NCBI RefSeq assembly: GCF_004023665.1
Contig: NZ_SAUF01000001.1
Coordinates: 854,501-918,500, forward strand
Source of the DNA: Afifella aestuarii
GTDB lineage: Bacteria; Pseudomonadota; Alphaproteobacteria; Rhizobiales; Afifellaceae
DNA: 64,000 nt
Direction of reading: 5' to 3'
The position numbers were made by a program, and so were the translations under genes. The first letter of the stretch is position 1; each line of letters starts with the position of its first letter. This document shows positions 55,230 through 63,842 of this stretch, one piece after another. A model generated the notes under the pieces. It ran no database searches. It was not told where the DNA came from and saw only the letters and a list, made by a program, of their open reading frames with translations.

Positions 55230-55895
55230 TCAGTTGCTGCGGCTGCGCTTGTCAAAATGGCGGGCGAGCTTGTCGCCCGTCGACTGCACGGCCTGAACGA
55301 GGACGATGAGGACGACGACCACCGCCAGCATCATCTCCGGCATGAAGCGCTGATAGCCGTAGCGGATGCCGAGATCGCCGAGGCCGCCGCCGCCGACGGC
55401 GCCGACCATGGCGGAATAGCCGATGAGGCTGACGACGGTGAGGGTGAGGCCGAGGGTGATGGAGGGCCGCGCTTCCGGCACCAGCACTTTGAGGACGATC
55501 TGCAGCGGGCTCGCGCCCATGGCGCGCGCCGCCTCGATCAGGCCCGGATCGACCTCGCGGATCGAGGATTCGATGAGGCGCGCGACGAAGGGGAAGGTCG
55601 CCACCGTCAGGGGCACGATGGCCGCGGTGGTGCCGATCGAGGTGCCGGTCAGAAGCCTCGTGAAGGGGATGATAGCCACCACCAGGATGATGAAGGGGGT
55701 GGAGCGCAGGGCGTTGACGATGGCGCCGAGGATGCGGTTGAGGATGGGCGCGGCGAAGAGCTCGCCCTTGCGGCTGGTGGCGAGAAAAATGCCGAGCGGT
55801 GCGCCGATGGCGACGCCGATGAGGGCGGAGACGGCCACCATGAAGAGCGTATCGAGCGTCGCCGACCAGAGCAGCCAGAACATGTTAGCGGACAT
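55230..55895 (-). CDS. metI: Methionine ABC transporter permease MetI
   Basis: A 221-residue permease with five to six predicted membrane helices and the EAA-type coupling loop [14 protein letters not shown]. It forms the membrane channel of the MetNI importer. It overlaps metN by 11 bp and is followed by metQ after 34 bp. Confidence 0.92.
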   Translation of the reverse strand: MSANMFWLLWSATLDTLFMVAVSALIGVAIGAPLGIFLATSRKGELFAAPILNRILGAIVNALRSTPFIILVVAIIPFTRLLTGTSIGTTAAIVPLTVATFPFVARLIESSIREVDPGLIEAARAMGASPLQIVLKVLVPEARPSITLGLTLTVVSLIGYSAMVGAVGGGGLGDLGIRYGYQRFMPEMMLAVVVVLIVLVQAVQSTGDKLARHFDKRSRSN

Positions 55896-56994
55896 AGCCG
55901 AGGACCTCCGAGGTCAGGCCGCGCTCTTCAATGAGCGCCTGCGCGGGGGCGAGCGCCGCCTGGTCGAGCGAGACGACGAGTGTGCCGTACGGCTTGCCGG
56001 CGATTTCGTCGACAGCGCCCGCCAGAATGTTGACGTCGGTTGCGAGCGTCTTGCCGATTTCAGCGAGGATCGGGTCGGTTGCGGTCGGACCGGTGAAGAC
56101 GATTTTGACGACCGCGGCGGCGCCCGGCTCCGGTTTGCTCGTCATCTTTTCGGTCACGAAGGCGGGCAGGCGCACGCCCGTCACGCCTTCCAGGAAGGTG
56201 CGTGTGACCGGGTGCTGCGGCCGGGCGAAGACCGAATAGGTGTCGCCTTTTTCCACGATGCGGCCGCGATCGAGAACGGCGACCTGGTCGGCGATTTCGC
56301 GCACCACCTGCATTTCGTGGGTGATGAGAAGAACGGTGAGGCCGAGCTCTCGATTGACCTGTTTCAGAAGCGCTAGAACGGAGCGGGTCGTCTCCGGATC
56401 GAGCGCGCTCGTCGCCTCGTCCGACAGGAGAACCTTGGGGTTGGTCGCAAGTGCGCGGGCGATGCCGACGCGCTGTTTCTGCCCGCCCGACATTTCGGCG
56501 GGGTAACGGTCGCGCTTGTCGGCGATGCCGACGAGCTCGAGGAGCGGCGTGACGCGCTTGGAGATCTCGGCCTTGGAGACGCCCGCGATTTCCAAAGGCA
56601 GCGCCACGTTGGCATAGGCCGTTCGCGACGACAGCAGGTTGAAATGCTGGAAGATCATGCCGACGGACCGCCGCAGCGTGCGCATCTTGCGCTCGTCCAT
56701 CGCCGCCACGTCGATGCCATCGACGATGACCTGCCCGGAGCTCGGCCGTTCCAGGCCGTTGACCATGCGGATGAGTGTCGATTTGCCGGCGCCGGAGCGC
56801 CCGATAATGCCGGTGATGCTGCCTTCGGACACGGTGAGGTCGATGTCTTCGAGGGCGACGAATTCGGCGCCACCGTCCGGTGCCGCAAAACGCTTGCCGG
56901 CCGAGGCGAAGCGCACGATCGCAGTCTCGTCTGCCGAACCGCTTTGGGGGCCGCCTGGCGCGCTTTTGTCTGAATGTGGAGAAAGCTGAAGCAT
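55885..56994 (-). CDS. metN: Methionine ABC transporter ATP-binding protein MetN
   Basis: A 369-residue ATPase with Walker [10 protein letters not shown], signature [10 protein letters not shown], Walker [13 protein letters not shown] and an H-loop. The C-terminal ~90 residues ([16 protein letters not shown]) are a NIL regulatory domain as in MetN of E. coli. No SAM riboswitch was recognised in the 170-bp upstream gap. Confidence 0.93.
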   Translation of the reverse strand: MLQLSPHSDKSAPGGPQSGSADETAIVRFASAGKRFAAPDGGAEFVALEDIDLTVSEGSITGIIGRSGAGKSTLIRMVNGLERPSSGQVIVDGIDVAAMDERKMRTLRRSVGMIFQHFNLLSSRTAYANVALPLEIAGVSKAEISKRVTPLLELVGIADKRDRYPAEMSGGQKQRVGIARALATNPKVLLSDEATSALDPETTRSVLALLKQVNRELGLTVLLITHEMQVVREIADQVAVLDRGRIVEKGDTYSVFARPQHPVTRTFLEGVTGVRLPAFVTEKMTSKPEPGAAAVVKIVFTGPTATDPILAEIGKTLATDVNILAGAVDEIAGKPYGTLVVSLDQAALAPAQALIEERGLTSEVLGYVR

Positions 56995-57170
56995 AAGGTC
57001 TCGGCTCTTAGCAGCGCAGCGGTCGGTTAAGGAAGCGGCCTCGGTCGCAGCGCCCGCACCTTTTGTGCGCGAAAGCCTGCTCGCACAAGGAATGGCTTTT
57101 CACGAGCGGAACCAGGCTTTCGAAAAACTTGCCGCAGAGCCGAGAATTTTGAGACCTCGGCCCGCGGGCT

Positions 57171-57434
57171 TCATCCCGCCTCGGCAAATTGACCCGCGAT
57201 CACGAAGATGCCGGCGATGGTGGTGCAGATGGCGACGACGTAGAAGTCGAGCAGGAGCCTCCAGCCTCGGGAGGCCTCTCCGATCTCCAGAAACCAGCGC
57301 AGGATCGCCATCGCCTTGGCCGCGGCAAGGGCGAGGATGAGGGCTGCCGACACGGCACCGGCGGTGCTGCTGGTGCCGAGCGACAACAGTGTCAGCGCGA
57401 CGAGCGCGAGCCATGCCAGATCGATGTCCCGCAT
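57171..57434 (-). CDS. norF: NorF-like cytochrome oxidase subunit IV family protein
   Basis: An 87-residue protein with three predicted membrane helices and the family pattern ILRWFLEIGEASRGWRLLLD. NorF proteins, with NorE, are thought to assist assembly or activity of the nitric oxide reductase. It starts 5 bp after norE. Confidence 0.85.
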   Translation of the reverse strand: MRDIDLAWLALVALTLLSLGTSSTAGAVSAALILALAAAKAMAILRWFLEIGEASRGWRLLLDFYVVAICTTIAGIFVIAGQFAEAG

Positions 57435-57439
57435 CTCCC

Positions 57440-58021
57440 TCACCGCAGCAGATAAAGGGTCGGGAAGATGAGGATCCAGACGAGATCCACCATGTGCCAG
57501 AACGCGGTCCCGGTTTCGATGTTCTCGGCACTGTTCTGCCACGCGACGATGGCGAGCACGATGATGCCCATCACCACGTGGAGCGCATGGAAGCCGGTGA
57601 TCAGAAAGTAGAGGGTGAAGAAGGTGTCGGTTTCGATGCCGATGCCGGCCGCAAATTCGCGGCCGTATTCGATGCTCTTCAGGACCAGGAAGCCGCTGCC
57701 GATCAGCATCGCCGCGACAAGCTGCGGGCGCCCGCTCTCTCCGCGCCGGACGCAGTGAAGCGCACGAGCCGCAAGCCAGCCGCTCGTCACGAGCGTGATC
57801 GTGGCGAGGCCGGCGAGGAGCGGATGGAGATGCGCCTGCGAGGCCGCGAACTCCGCCGGGTGAAGCGCTCTCGCGATGCTGAAGCCGGCGAGGAGGATGG
57901 CGAAGACCAGCATTTCTCCGAGGATCAGGATCCACATCATCGGATTGCCGGGCAGGCCGTCGAGCGGGCCCCAGCCTTCCGCAATCTCCTCTGCTGCACC
58001 CGTCCTCGCCGCCTCCGTCAT
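57440..58021 (-). CDS. norE: NorE, cytochrome c oxidase subunit III family
   Basis: A 193-residue protein with about five membrane helices and the subunit III pattern GFHALHVVMGIIVL. The start MTEAARTGAAEE (58021) is preferred; a longer in-frame form begins at 58237 with unrelated sequence. It is divergent from norC across a 243-bp region containing two regulatory-looking palindromes. It is probably an accessory to the Nor complex. Confidence 0.85.
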   Translation of the reverse strand: MTEAARTGAAEEIAEGWGPLDGLPGNPMMWILILGEMLVFAILLAGFSIARALHPAEFAASQAHLHPLLAGLATITLVTSGWLAARALHCVRRGESGRPQLVAAMLIGSGFLVLKSIEYGREFAAGIGIETDTFFTLYFLITGFHALHVVMGIIVLAIVAWQNSAENIETGTAFWHMVDLVWILIFPTLYLLR

Positions 58022-58152
58022 CGCCGAAGTCCTCTGATGTTCCGTAAGGGCGGATAGCAGGGGCGAGCGTGCGCGACTTTGCGCAAACACAAGCTCGTGG
58101 CCCCGCGCATATGGCGCCGTTCCGAGCACGAAGCTCCTGCCGCTTCCAAAGT

Positions 58153-58166
58153 TTGCGTTTCTGCAA
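58153..58166. promoter_or_regulatory. NnrR/FNR-type dyad TTGCG-N4-TGCAA
   Basis: A near-perfect dyad (TTGC/GCAA arms) in the 14-bp TTG-N8-CAA frame, 98 bp before the norC ATG. It resembles the TTGCG-N4-CGCAA type known for rhizobial NnrR. A separate palindrome TTTGCGCAAA at 58078-58087 has no spacer. Confidence 0.6.
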
Positions 58167-58264
58167 AGAGCGCCACGGCGTGGCTGCGTAAGTCGTCTGC
58201 CCATCGACACGAGTGCCTGCAGCAAGAGGAACGCCATGCCTGCCTGTCACCGGAGCCACGCGCG

Positions 58265-58717
58265 ATGAGCGAGCGCTTCACCAAATCCGCGGCCCGCAAC
58301 ATTTTCTATGGCGGGTCGATCTTCTTTTTCGTCGCCTTCGTCGGCCTGACGGCGGAGAGCCACTGGCACATCGTGAGCCAATCGACCGACACGGCGACGC
58401 TCACGCCTTCCGTCGCGCACGGCAAGAGGGTGTGGGAAAAGAATGCCTGCATCGACTGCCACACGCTGCTCGGCGAAGGCGCCTATTTCGCGCCCGAGCT
58501 CGGCAATGTCTGGGTGCGCTACGGCGGACGCGACGATCCAGAGATCGCGCGCGAAGGCCTCAAAGCCTGGATCCGCTCCATGCCGACCGGCATCGAGGGC
58601 CGCCGGCAGATGCCGCACTTCGATCTCAGCGAAAAAGAACTGAACGATCTCATCGACTTCTTGGAATGGACCAGCCGCATCGACACGCAGGACTGGCCGC
58701 CGAACGACGCCGGCTGA
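58265..58717 (+). CDS. norC: Nitric oxide reductase subunit C (cytochrome c)
   Basis: A 150-residue membrane-anchored monohaem cytochrome c: anchor helix about 13-31, haem site CIDCH (Cys62, Cys65, His66) and likely axial Met in RRQMPHF. It passes electrons to NorB. It is first in norCBQD and lies 13 bp before norB. The Shine-Dalgarno is weak. Confidence 0.95.
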   Translation: MSERFTKSAARNIFYGGSIFFFVAFVGLTAESHWHIVSQSTDTATLTPSVAHGKRVWEKNACIDCHTLLGEGAYFAPELGNVWVRYGGRDDPEIAREGLKAWIRSMPTGIEGRRQMPHFDLSEKELNDLIDFLEWTSRIDTQDWPPNDAG

Positions 58718-58730
58718 AGGAACAAAACCC

Positions 58731-60077
58731 ATGAAATACGCATCGCAAAGAGTGGCGTACTGGTACTTCGCCGGCGCCATGAGCTTGTTCGCCGTCCAGC
58801 TTCTCGCCGGCACGTTGGCGGGGACCGTCTACGTCCTGCCGAACTTCCTGTCGGAATTGCTGCCGTTCAACATCATCCGGATGATTCACACCAACGCGCT
58901 GATCGTCTGGCTTTTGATGGGCTTCTTCGGCTGTGCCTATTACCTCGTGCCGGAAGAGGCGGAGCGGGATATCGAAAGCCCGTTTCTCGCCTATGTGCAG
59001 CTCGGGCTCTTGATGTTCGGGGCGCTGTCGGCCGTCGCGGGCTACACGGTCGGTATCCATGAGGGCCGCGAGTTCCTGGAACAGCCTTTGTGGATCAAGG
59101 TGGCGATCGCCGTCGTCGCGGTGATCTTCCTCTACAATATTTCGATGACGGTGCTGCGCGGTCGCAAGACGGCGGTCACCAATGTCCTGCTTCTGGGCCT
59201 CTGGGGCATCGCCGTCTTCTGGCTGTTCGCCTTCTACGAGCCCACCAACATCTCTCTCGACAAGGTCTACTGGTGGTACATCGTCCATCTGTGGGTCGAA
59301 GGCGTGTGGGAATTGGTAATGGCCTCCGTCCTCGCCTTCCTGATGATCAAGATGACCGGCGTCGATCGCGAAGTGATCGAAAAATGGCTCTATTCCATCG
59401 TCGGACTGGCGCTGTTTTCGGGGCTCCTGGGCACCGGCCACCATTATTACTGGATCGGTGCGCCAGGGTACTGGCAGTGGGTCGGCTCGATCTTCTCAGC
59501 GCTCGAAGTCGCGCCCTTCTTCGCCATGGTGATCTTCGCCTTCTCGATGGCCTGGCGCGGCCGGCGCGATCATCCCAACAAGGCCGCGATGTTGTGGTCT
59601 CTCGGCTGCACGGTGGGTGCCTTCTTCGGCGCGGGCGTGTGGGGCTTCCTGCACACCCTGTCCTTCGTGAACTATTACAGCCACGGCACGCAGCTCACCG
59701 CAGCCCACGGGCATCTCGCTTTCTTCGGCGCCTATGTGATGCTGAATCTTGCCCTCATCACCTATGCGATGCCGTATCTGCGCGGCCACAAGCCTTACAA
59801 CCAGTCGCTCAACATCCTCTCCTTCTGGATCATGACGACGGCGATGACGGTGATGACCTTCGCGCTCACCTTCGCGGGCATCGTCCAGATCCAGCTGCAG
59901 CGCGTGATGGGCGAAAGCTACATGGAGGTGCAGGACCAGCTCGCCATGTTCTACTGGATCCGTCTCGGCTCCGGCGCCCTCGTGGTCGTGGCCGCGCTTC
60001 TCTACCTCTATTCGATTTTCGGTCCCGTGCGGGAACGCGGTGCCAGTCGGACTGCGGCCTTGCAGCCCGCCGAATAG
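58731..60077 (+). CDS. norB: Nitric oxide reductase subunit B
   Basis: A 448-residue, 12-helix haem-copper-superfamily enzyme that reduces 2 NO to N2O. Ligands are in place: His53 and His328 for low-spin haem, His186, His237 and His238 for the non-haem iron, His326 for haem b3, plus Glu190, Glu194 and Glu260. The absence of a quinone-oxidase N-terminal extension makes it the cNOR type working with NorC. Confidence 0.96.
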   Translation: MKYASQRVAYWYFAGAMSLFAVQLLAGTLAGTVYVLPNFLSELLPFNIIRMIHTNALIVWLLMGFFGCAYYLVPEEAERDIESPFLAYVQLGLLMFGALSAVAGYTVGIHEGREFLEQPLWIKVAIAVVAVIFLYNISMTVLRGRKTAVTNVLLLGLWGIAVFWLFAFYEPTNISLDKVYWWYIVHLWVEGVWELVMASVLAFLMIKMTGVDREVIEKWLYSIVGLALFSGLLGTGHHYYWIGAPGYWQWVGSIFSALEVAPFFAMVIFAFSMAWRGRRDHPNKAAMLWSLGCTVGAFFGAGVWGFLHTLSFVNYYSHGTQLTAAHGHLAFFGAYVMLNLALITYAMPYLRGHKPYNQSLNILSFWIMTTAMTVMTFALTFAGIVQIQLQRVMGESYMEVQDQLAMFYWIRLGSGALVVVAALLYLYSIFGPVRERGASRTAALQPAE

Positions 60078-60087
60078 ATTGAGCCAG

Positions 60088-60111
60088 CGCCGGGCGGGAT
60101 CCCGCCCGGCG
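60088..60111 (+). other. 24-bp perfect palindrome between norB and norQ
   Basis: A GC-rich perfect palindrome (CGCCGGGCGGGA and its mirror) 10 bp after norB. In RNA it would be a stable hairpin. There is no T-run, so it may lower norQD expression relative to norCB or stabilise the norCB 3' end. Confidence 0.55.
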
Positions 60112-60158
60112 TCTCTTCCCGAGCAGCCGAAATTTTTAGAAACTCGCCGGAGCCCATC

Positions 60159-60968
60159 ATGTCCGCGCTGATCAACACAGCCCTGTCCGAGCCGGAGCTT
60201 CCCTTCTACGCGCCCTCGGGCTCCGAATGCCTTCTCTTCGAACACGCCTATCGCAACCAGCTGCCGGTGCTTCTGAAGGGGCCGACCGGCTGCGGAAAGA
60301 CCCGCTTCGTCGCGCATATGGCCGAAAGGCTCGGGCGGAAGCTCTACACGGTCTCCTGCCACGACGACCTGACGTCGGCGGATCTCACCGGGCGCTATCT
60401 TCTGAAGGGTGGTGAGACGGTCTGGGTCGACGGGCCGCTGACGCGGGCGGTGCGCGAAGGCGCGATCGTTTATCTCGACGAGGTGGTGGAGGCCCGCAAG
60501 GACGTGACGGTCGTCCTGCATCCGGTCACCGACGACCGCCGTCTCCTGCCGCTTGAACGCACCGGCGAGCTCCTCGCCGCGCCGCCAGAATTCATGCTCG
60601 TCGTGTCGTATAATCCCGGTTACCAGAATGTCCTGAAATCCTTGAAGCCGAGCACGCGCCAGCGTTTTGTGGCGCTCGAGTTCGGCTTTCCGGCACCTGA
60701 GGAAGAGGCGCGCATCGTCGCCAGCGAAAGCGGATTGCCGCGCGAGCGCTGCGTGCCGCTCGTACGGGTCGCCAATGCGCTGCGCGAACTCACGGGACAG
60801 GACATCGAGGAAGGCGCCTCGACGCGTCTCGTCATCCATTGCGCGAGCCTGATCGCAAGCGGCATCAAGCCGGAGATCGCGATCGAGGCTGCGCTCTTGC
60901 AGCCGCTGACCGACGATCCCGACGTGATGACGGCGCTTGCCCGCATCGCAGAAATCGCGCTCGGCTGA
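60159..60968 (+). CDS. norQ: NorQ, MoxR-type AAA+ ATPase
   Basis: A 269-residue AAA+ protein with Walker A GPTGCGKT (41-48) and a Walker B IVYLDEV. With NorD it inserts the non-haem iron into NorB. It follows norB by 81 bp with a hairpin in the gap and is followed closely by norD. Confidence 0.93.
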   Translation: MSALINTALSEPELPFYAPSGSECLLFEHAYRNQLPVLLKGPTGCGKTRFVAHMAERLGRKLYTVSCHDDLTSADLTGRYLLKGGETVWVDGPLTRAVREGAIVYLDEVVEARKDVTVVLHPVTDDRRLLPLERTGELLAAPPEFMLVVSYNPGYQNVLKSLKPSTRQRFVALEFGFPAPEEEARIVASESGLPRERCVPLVRVANALRELTGQDIEEGASTRLVIHCASLIASGIKPEIAIEAALLQPLTDDPDVMTALARIAEIALG

Positions 60969-60973
60969 CGGCG

Positions 60974-62881
60974 ATGTCGATCTTCGAGCCCGAGGAGACG
61001 GTCGGCGTCTTCTGGCACCGGCTTGTGGGCGGTGTCAGCACCTATCGGCATCATCCGGAGGCGGCCGTCCGTCTCGACGAGGTGCGCACGCGGCTCGGCG
61101 TCATGTTTCGCGCTTTCGGCGGCAGCGGTGCCGTCCGCATCGCCGAAGGGGCGGCGAGCGTCTCCTTGCACCGGCTGCCGCTCTTGCAGAAGGTCGGGCT
61201 CGGGGCGGAAAGGATGCCACGGGCGATCCTCGATGCGGAGACGCTGCGGCTGCCGGATGTGCTCGACGTTTTTCCGGCCCGCGCCGACAACGAGGCGCTT
61301 TATGAATGGCTTGCGGCCTGGTTTGCGCATGCCGGGGCGACACCGACGGCCGCCGATCCGCTCGTTGCGGACGTCTTGCGGCTGCGGGCCGCGGTCGCCG
61401 CAATCCGCACGACGCTGGTGGCCTGGCCCGGATTGCGGACGACTTATCAGCGCTTGCGGCAGGCGACACTGGAGGTGCGCCCGCGCCGGGCTCTCTCCGG
61501 CTCTGAGGCCGAGATCGAGGCTGCGATCATGAGCCTTCTGGGCGGCCGCCGGGCCGATGGCGGACGGTTTCTGGCGCTGATCGAGGACGCGCATATTGCC
61601 ATTGCCGGCCTCTCAGCCCCGCGGGGTTACCGGCCGTTTCTGCCGGTGCCGCTCTGGGGCGAGGTGATGGCCGGCGACGGGTTGGCCCGCGCGGAGGAGG
61701 GTGACGAGCCGGGCGGGGAATCCGTCACGGTCGATGCCAGGCGCAGGCGGGCCTCGCGCCACGAGAGCGAGCAGAGCGACCGCGGCGATTCGCTGATTCT
61801 GCACCGTTTCGAGACGATCTTCAGCGTCGCCGAAATGGTCAACGTCAACCGCAAGGTCGAAGACGACGACGAGGACGGCGCCCGTCAGGCGGCCGACGAT
61901 TTGCCCGAACTCAGCATCGGCTCGAACCGGCAGCGCGCCGCAAGTCGGGTCAAAATGGATCTCGATCTGGCGCCGGCAGCGGCCGAAGGGGAGGTGCTTT
62001 CTGCGAGCCTCACCTATCCCGAATGGGACTTTAAGCGGCATTGCTATCGCCGCGATCATTGCCGGGTGATCGCCGGACCAGCGGCCGAAGAGGGCGAGGA
62101 CTGGACGCCCGACGCGGAGATGCAACGGCGCATTCGCCAGGTCCGGCGGCAGTTCGAGGCGCTCCGCCCGAAGCGTCAGATCTTTTACGGCGAGCCCGAT
62201 GGCGAGGATATCGATCTTGCGGCGATCGTGCGCGATGTCGCCGAGCGCCGGGCTGGCGGGGCCGGCTCGGAGCGTGTGTTCACGACTGCGCGGGCCACTG
62301 ACCGCGATCTCTCCATGGCCGTCCTCATGGACGTCTCTTTATCGACGGATGCGTGGCTGGGCGGCCACCGCGTGCTCGACGTGGAGAAGAGCGCGCTCCT
62401 CGCCCTGACGCACGGGCTCACCGCCTGTGGCGACGAGCATGCGATCTTCACCTTCACCTCCAGGCGCCGAACGTCTGTAAGCGTTGCAAGCGTCAAGGAT
62501 TACAACGAGCCGCTCGGCGCGCGGGTGATCCGGAGGGTCGAGGCGCTCAAACCTGGCCAGTATACCCGCATGGGTGCCGCCATCCGGCATGTTGCCGCCG
62601 GCCTCAAAGAGCGGCCGCAGCGGCACCGGCTGCTTCTGCTTCTGACCGACGGCAAGCCGAACGACATCGATTATTACGAGGGCCGCTACGGCATCGAGGA
62701 TACGCGCATGGCGATCCGCGAGGCTCGTAAGGACGGCATCCGCGTCTTCGGTGTCACCGTCGATGAGGCGGCGCGCGATTACTTTCCCTATCTCTTCGGC
62801 CGCGGCGCCTATGCGATCGTCCCGCATGGCGAGCGGCTGCCGGCGGCTCTGCCGGCGATCTATCGCCATCTCACCGCCTGA
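60974..62881 (+). CDS. norD: NorD, von Willebrand A domain protein
   Basis: A 635-residue protein. Its C-terminal ~220 residues form a VWA domain with MIDAS VLMDVSLSTD and DGKPNDI. The N-terminal ~350 residues are typical of NorD and include an acidic stretch around 290-320. It partners NorQ in activating nitric oxide reductase. ATG 60974 lies 5 bp after norQ. Confidence 0.92.
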   Translation: MSIFEPEETVGVFWHRLVGGVSTYRHHPEAAVRLDEVRTRLGVMFRAFGGSGAVRIAEGAASVSLHRLPLLQKVGLGAERMPRAILDAETLRLPDVLDVFPARADNEALYEWLAAWFAHAGATPTAADPLVADVLRLRAAVAAIRTTLVAWPGLRTTYQRLRQATLEVRPRRALSGSEAEIEAAIMSLLGGRRADGGRFLALIEDAHIAIAGLSAPRGYRPFLPVPLWGEVMAGDGLARAEEGDEPGGESVTVDARRRRASRHESEQSDRGDSLILHRFETIFSVAEMVNVNRKVEDDDEDGARQAADDLPELSIGSNRQRAASRVKMDLDLAPAAAEGEVLSASLTYPEWDFKRHCYRRDHCRVIAGPAAEEGEDWTPDAEMQRRIRQVRRQFEALRPKRQIFYGEPDGEDIDLAAIVRDVAERRAGGAGSERVFTTARATDRDLSMAVLMDVSLSTDAWLGGHRVLDVEKSALLALTHGLTACGDEHAIFTFTSRRRTSVSVASVKDYNEPLGARVIRRVEALKPGQYTRMGAAIRHVAAGLKERPQRHRLLLLLTDGKPNDIDYYEGRYGIEDTRMAIREARKDGIRVFGVTVDEAARDYFPYLFGRGAYAIVPHGERLPAALPAIYRHLTA

Positions 62882-62918
62882 GAGACGGGCCGGTGGCGCC
62901 GCGTCAAATGTCCAAGTG

Positions 62919-62934
62919 TTTGTGATTGCACAAA
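62919..62934. promoter_or_regulatory. FNR/NnrR-type dyad TTTGTG-N4-CACAAA
   Basis: A perfect 6-bp inverted repeat with 4-bp spacer; the inner TTG-N8-CAA spans 14 bp. It lies about 73 bp before the pseudoazurin ATG and 38 bp after norD. Confidence 0.62.
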
Positions 62935-63007
62935 GTTTGTCGGTCGGAAGGGCTCTATCAAGACGCCATGGCGCACCCCCGGACGCCGCAACGACAGGAC
63001 CATGATC

Positions 63008-63478
63008 ATGACCCTCGCCAAGACCTCTCTCGCCGCTTTCGCCGCCAGCCTCGCGCTCGCATCCTTTGCGCTCCCGGCTCAGGCGGAAGAGTTCGACGTC
63101 AAGATGCTCAACAAGGGCGAAAAGGGCGTCATGGTCTTCGAACCGGATTTCGTGCGGGCGCAGCCGGGCGACACGATCAATTTCATCGCCGCCAATCCTG
63201 GGCACAACGCCGAAACCATGAAGGGCATGCTCCCGGAGGGTGCTGAAGCCTTCAAGAGCAAGACGAGCAAGGATTTCTCCGTGACGCTCGACAAGGAAGG
63301 CGTCTACGGCGTTCGCTGCACACCGCATTTCGCCATGGGGATGGTGGCGCTCATCGTCGTCGGCGATCCCTCGAGCAATCTCGAAGAGGCCAAAGCCGTG
63401 AAGACGCCGGGCATGGCGAAGAAGAAGTTCAGCGCGCTCTTCGACCAGGCGGCCGAGCACGATGTTGCCGCCAAATAG
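63008..63478 (+). CDS. Pseudoazurin (blue copper protein)
   Basis: A 156-residue periplasmic cupredoxin. The signal peptide ends near Ala26 (PAQA-E). Type 1 copper ligands are His66 (NPGHNAE), Cys104, His107 and Met112 (CTPHFAMGM). It is a small electron carrier, usually donating to nitrite or nitrous oxide reductases and possibly to NorC. ATG 63008 is better placed behind AGGA than ATG 63002. It has its own FNR-type dyad. Confidence 0.93.
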   Translation: MTLAKTSLAAFAASLALASFALPAQAEEFDVKMLNKGEKGVMVFEPDFVRAQPGDTINFIAANPGHNAETMKGMLPEGAEAFKSKTSKDFSVTLDKEGVYGVRCTPHFAMGMVALIVVGDPSSNLEEAKAVKTPGMAKKKFSALFDQAAEHDVAAK

Positions 63479-63498
63479 GCCGCGCCCGAGACAGTCTG

Positions 63499-63523
63499 GG
63501 CCGGAGGGGATGCCCCTCCGGCC
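63499..63523 (+). terminator. GC hairpin after pseudoazurin
   Basis: An 11-bp perfect stem (63499-63509 with 63513-63523) with a 3-nt loop. No T-run follows, so termination is probable only. Confidence 0.5.
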
Positions 63524-63573
63524 ACTCAGCTCTCGGCGGCCACTCAGCTCTCGGCGGCCGCTCAGCGTTCGGT
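63520..63573. repeat. Three tandem 18-bp repeats
   Basis: Two identical 18-bp units (63520-63537 and 63538-63555, GGCCACTCAGCTCTCGGC) followed by one degenerate copy (63556-63573). The repeats overlap the hairpin arm by 4 bp. They lie in the 364-bp gap before the permease gene; nothing else was recognised in that gap. Confidence 0.85.
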
Positions 63574-63842
63574 GCCATAGTTTCTCTCTGGCGAGACGGC
63601 GCCTCTGTGACAAAGACGCGCTGTGGAAATCGGGCGTTCCTGGCGTGGCCAGAAACCGCCGTTTCACGCGCCTTCACGGCCGTGTGAACAGGAGATTTTG
63701 ATATCGCTCTGCCGCAAGCGAAAGCGGTACGAGGCGAGGCCGGTCGTGCGATTGCACTTGGAAGTCGCCGAGGAGTCTGGTTTCTTGCGCCCCCATGGCC
63801 GCTGCTGTTTCGCGCGGTGAAGCAAGGGGGAACGAAGAGCGT

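Noticed and set aside
56995-57170. Possible SAM riboswitch before metN
   Set aside because: The leader was read for SAM-I, SAM-II and SAM/SAH core patterns and none was convincing. An Infernal search would decide.
58078-58087. TTTGCGCAAA palindrome in the norE-norC gap as an FNR site
   Set aside because: It lacks the 4-bp spacer that gives the 14-bp FNR frame; the dyad at 58153 fits better.
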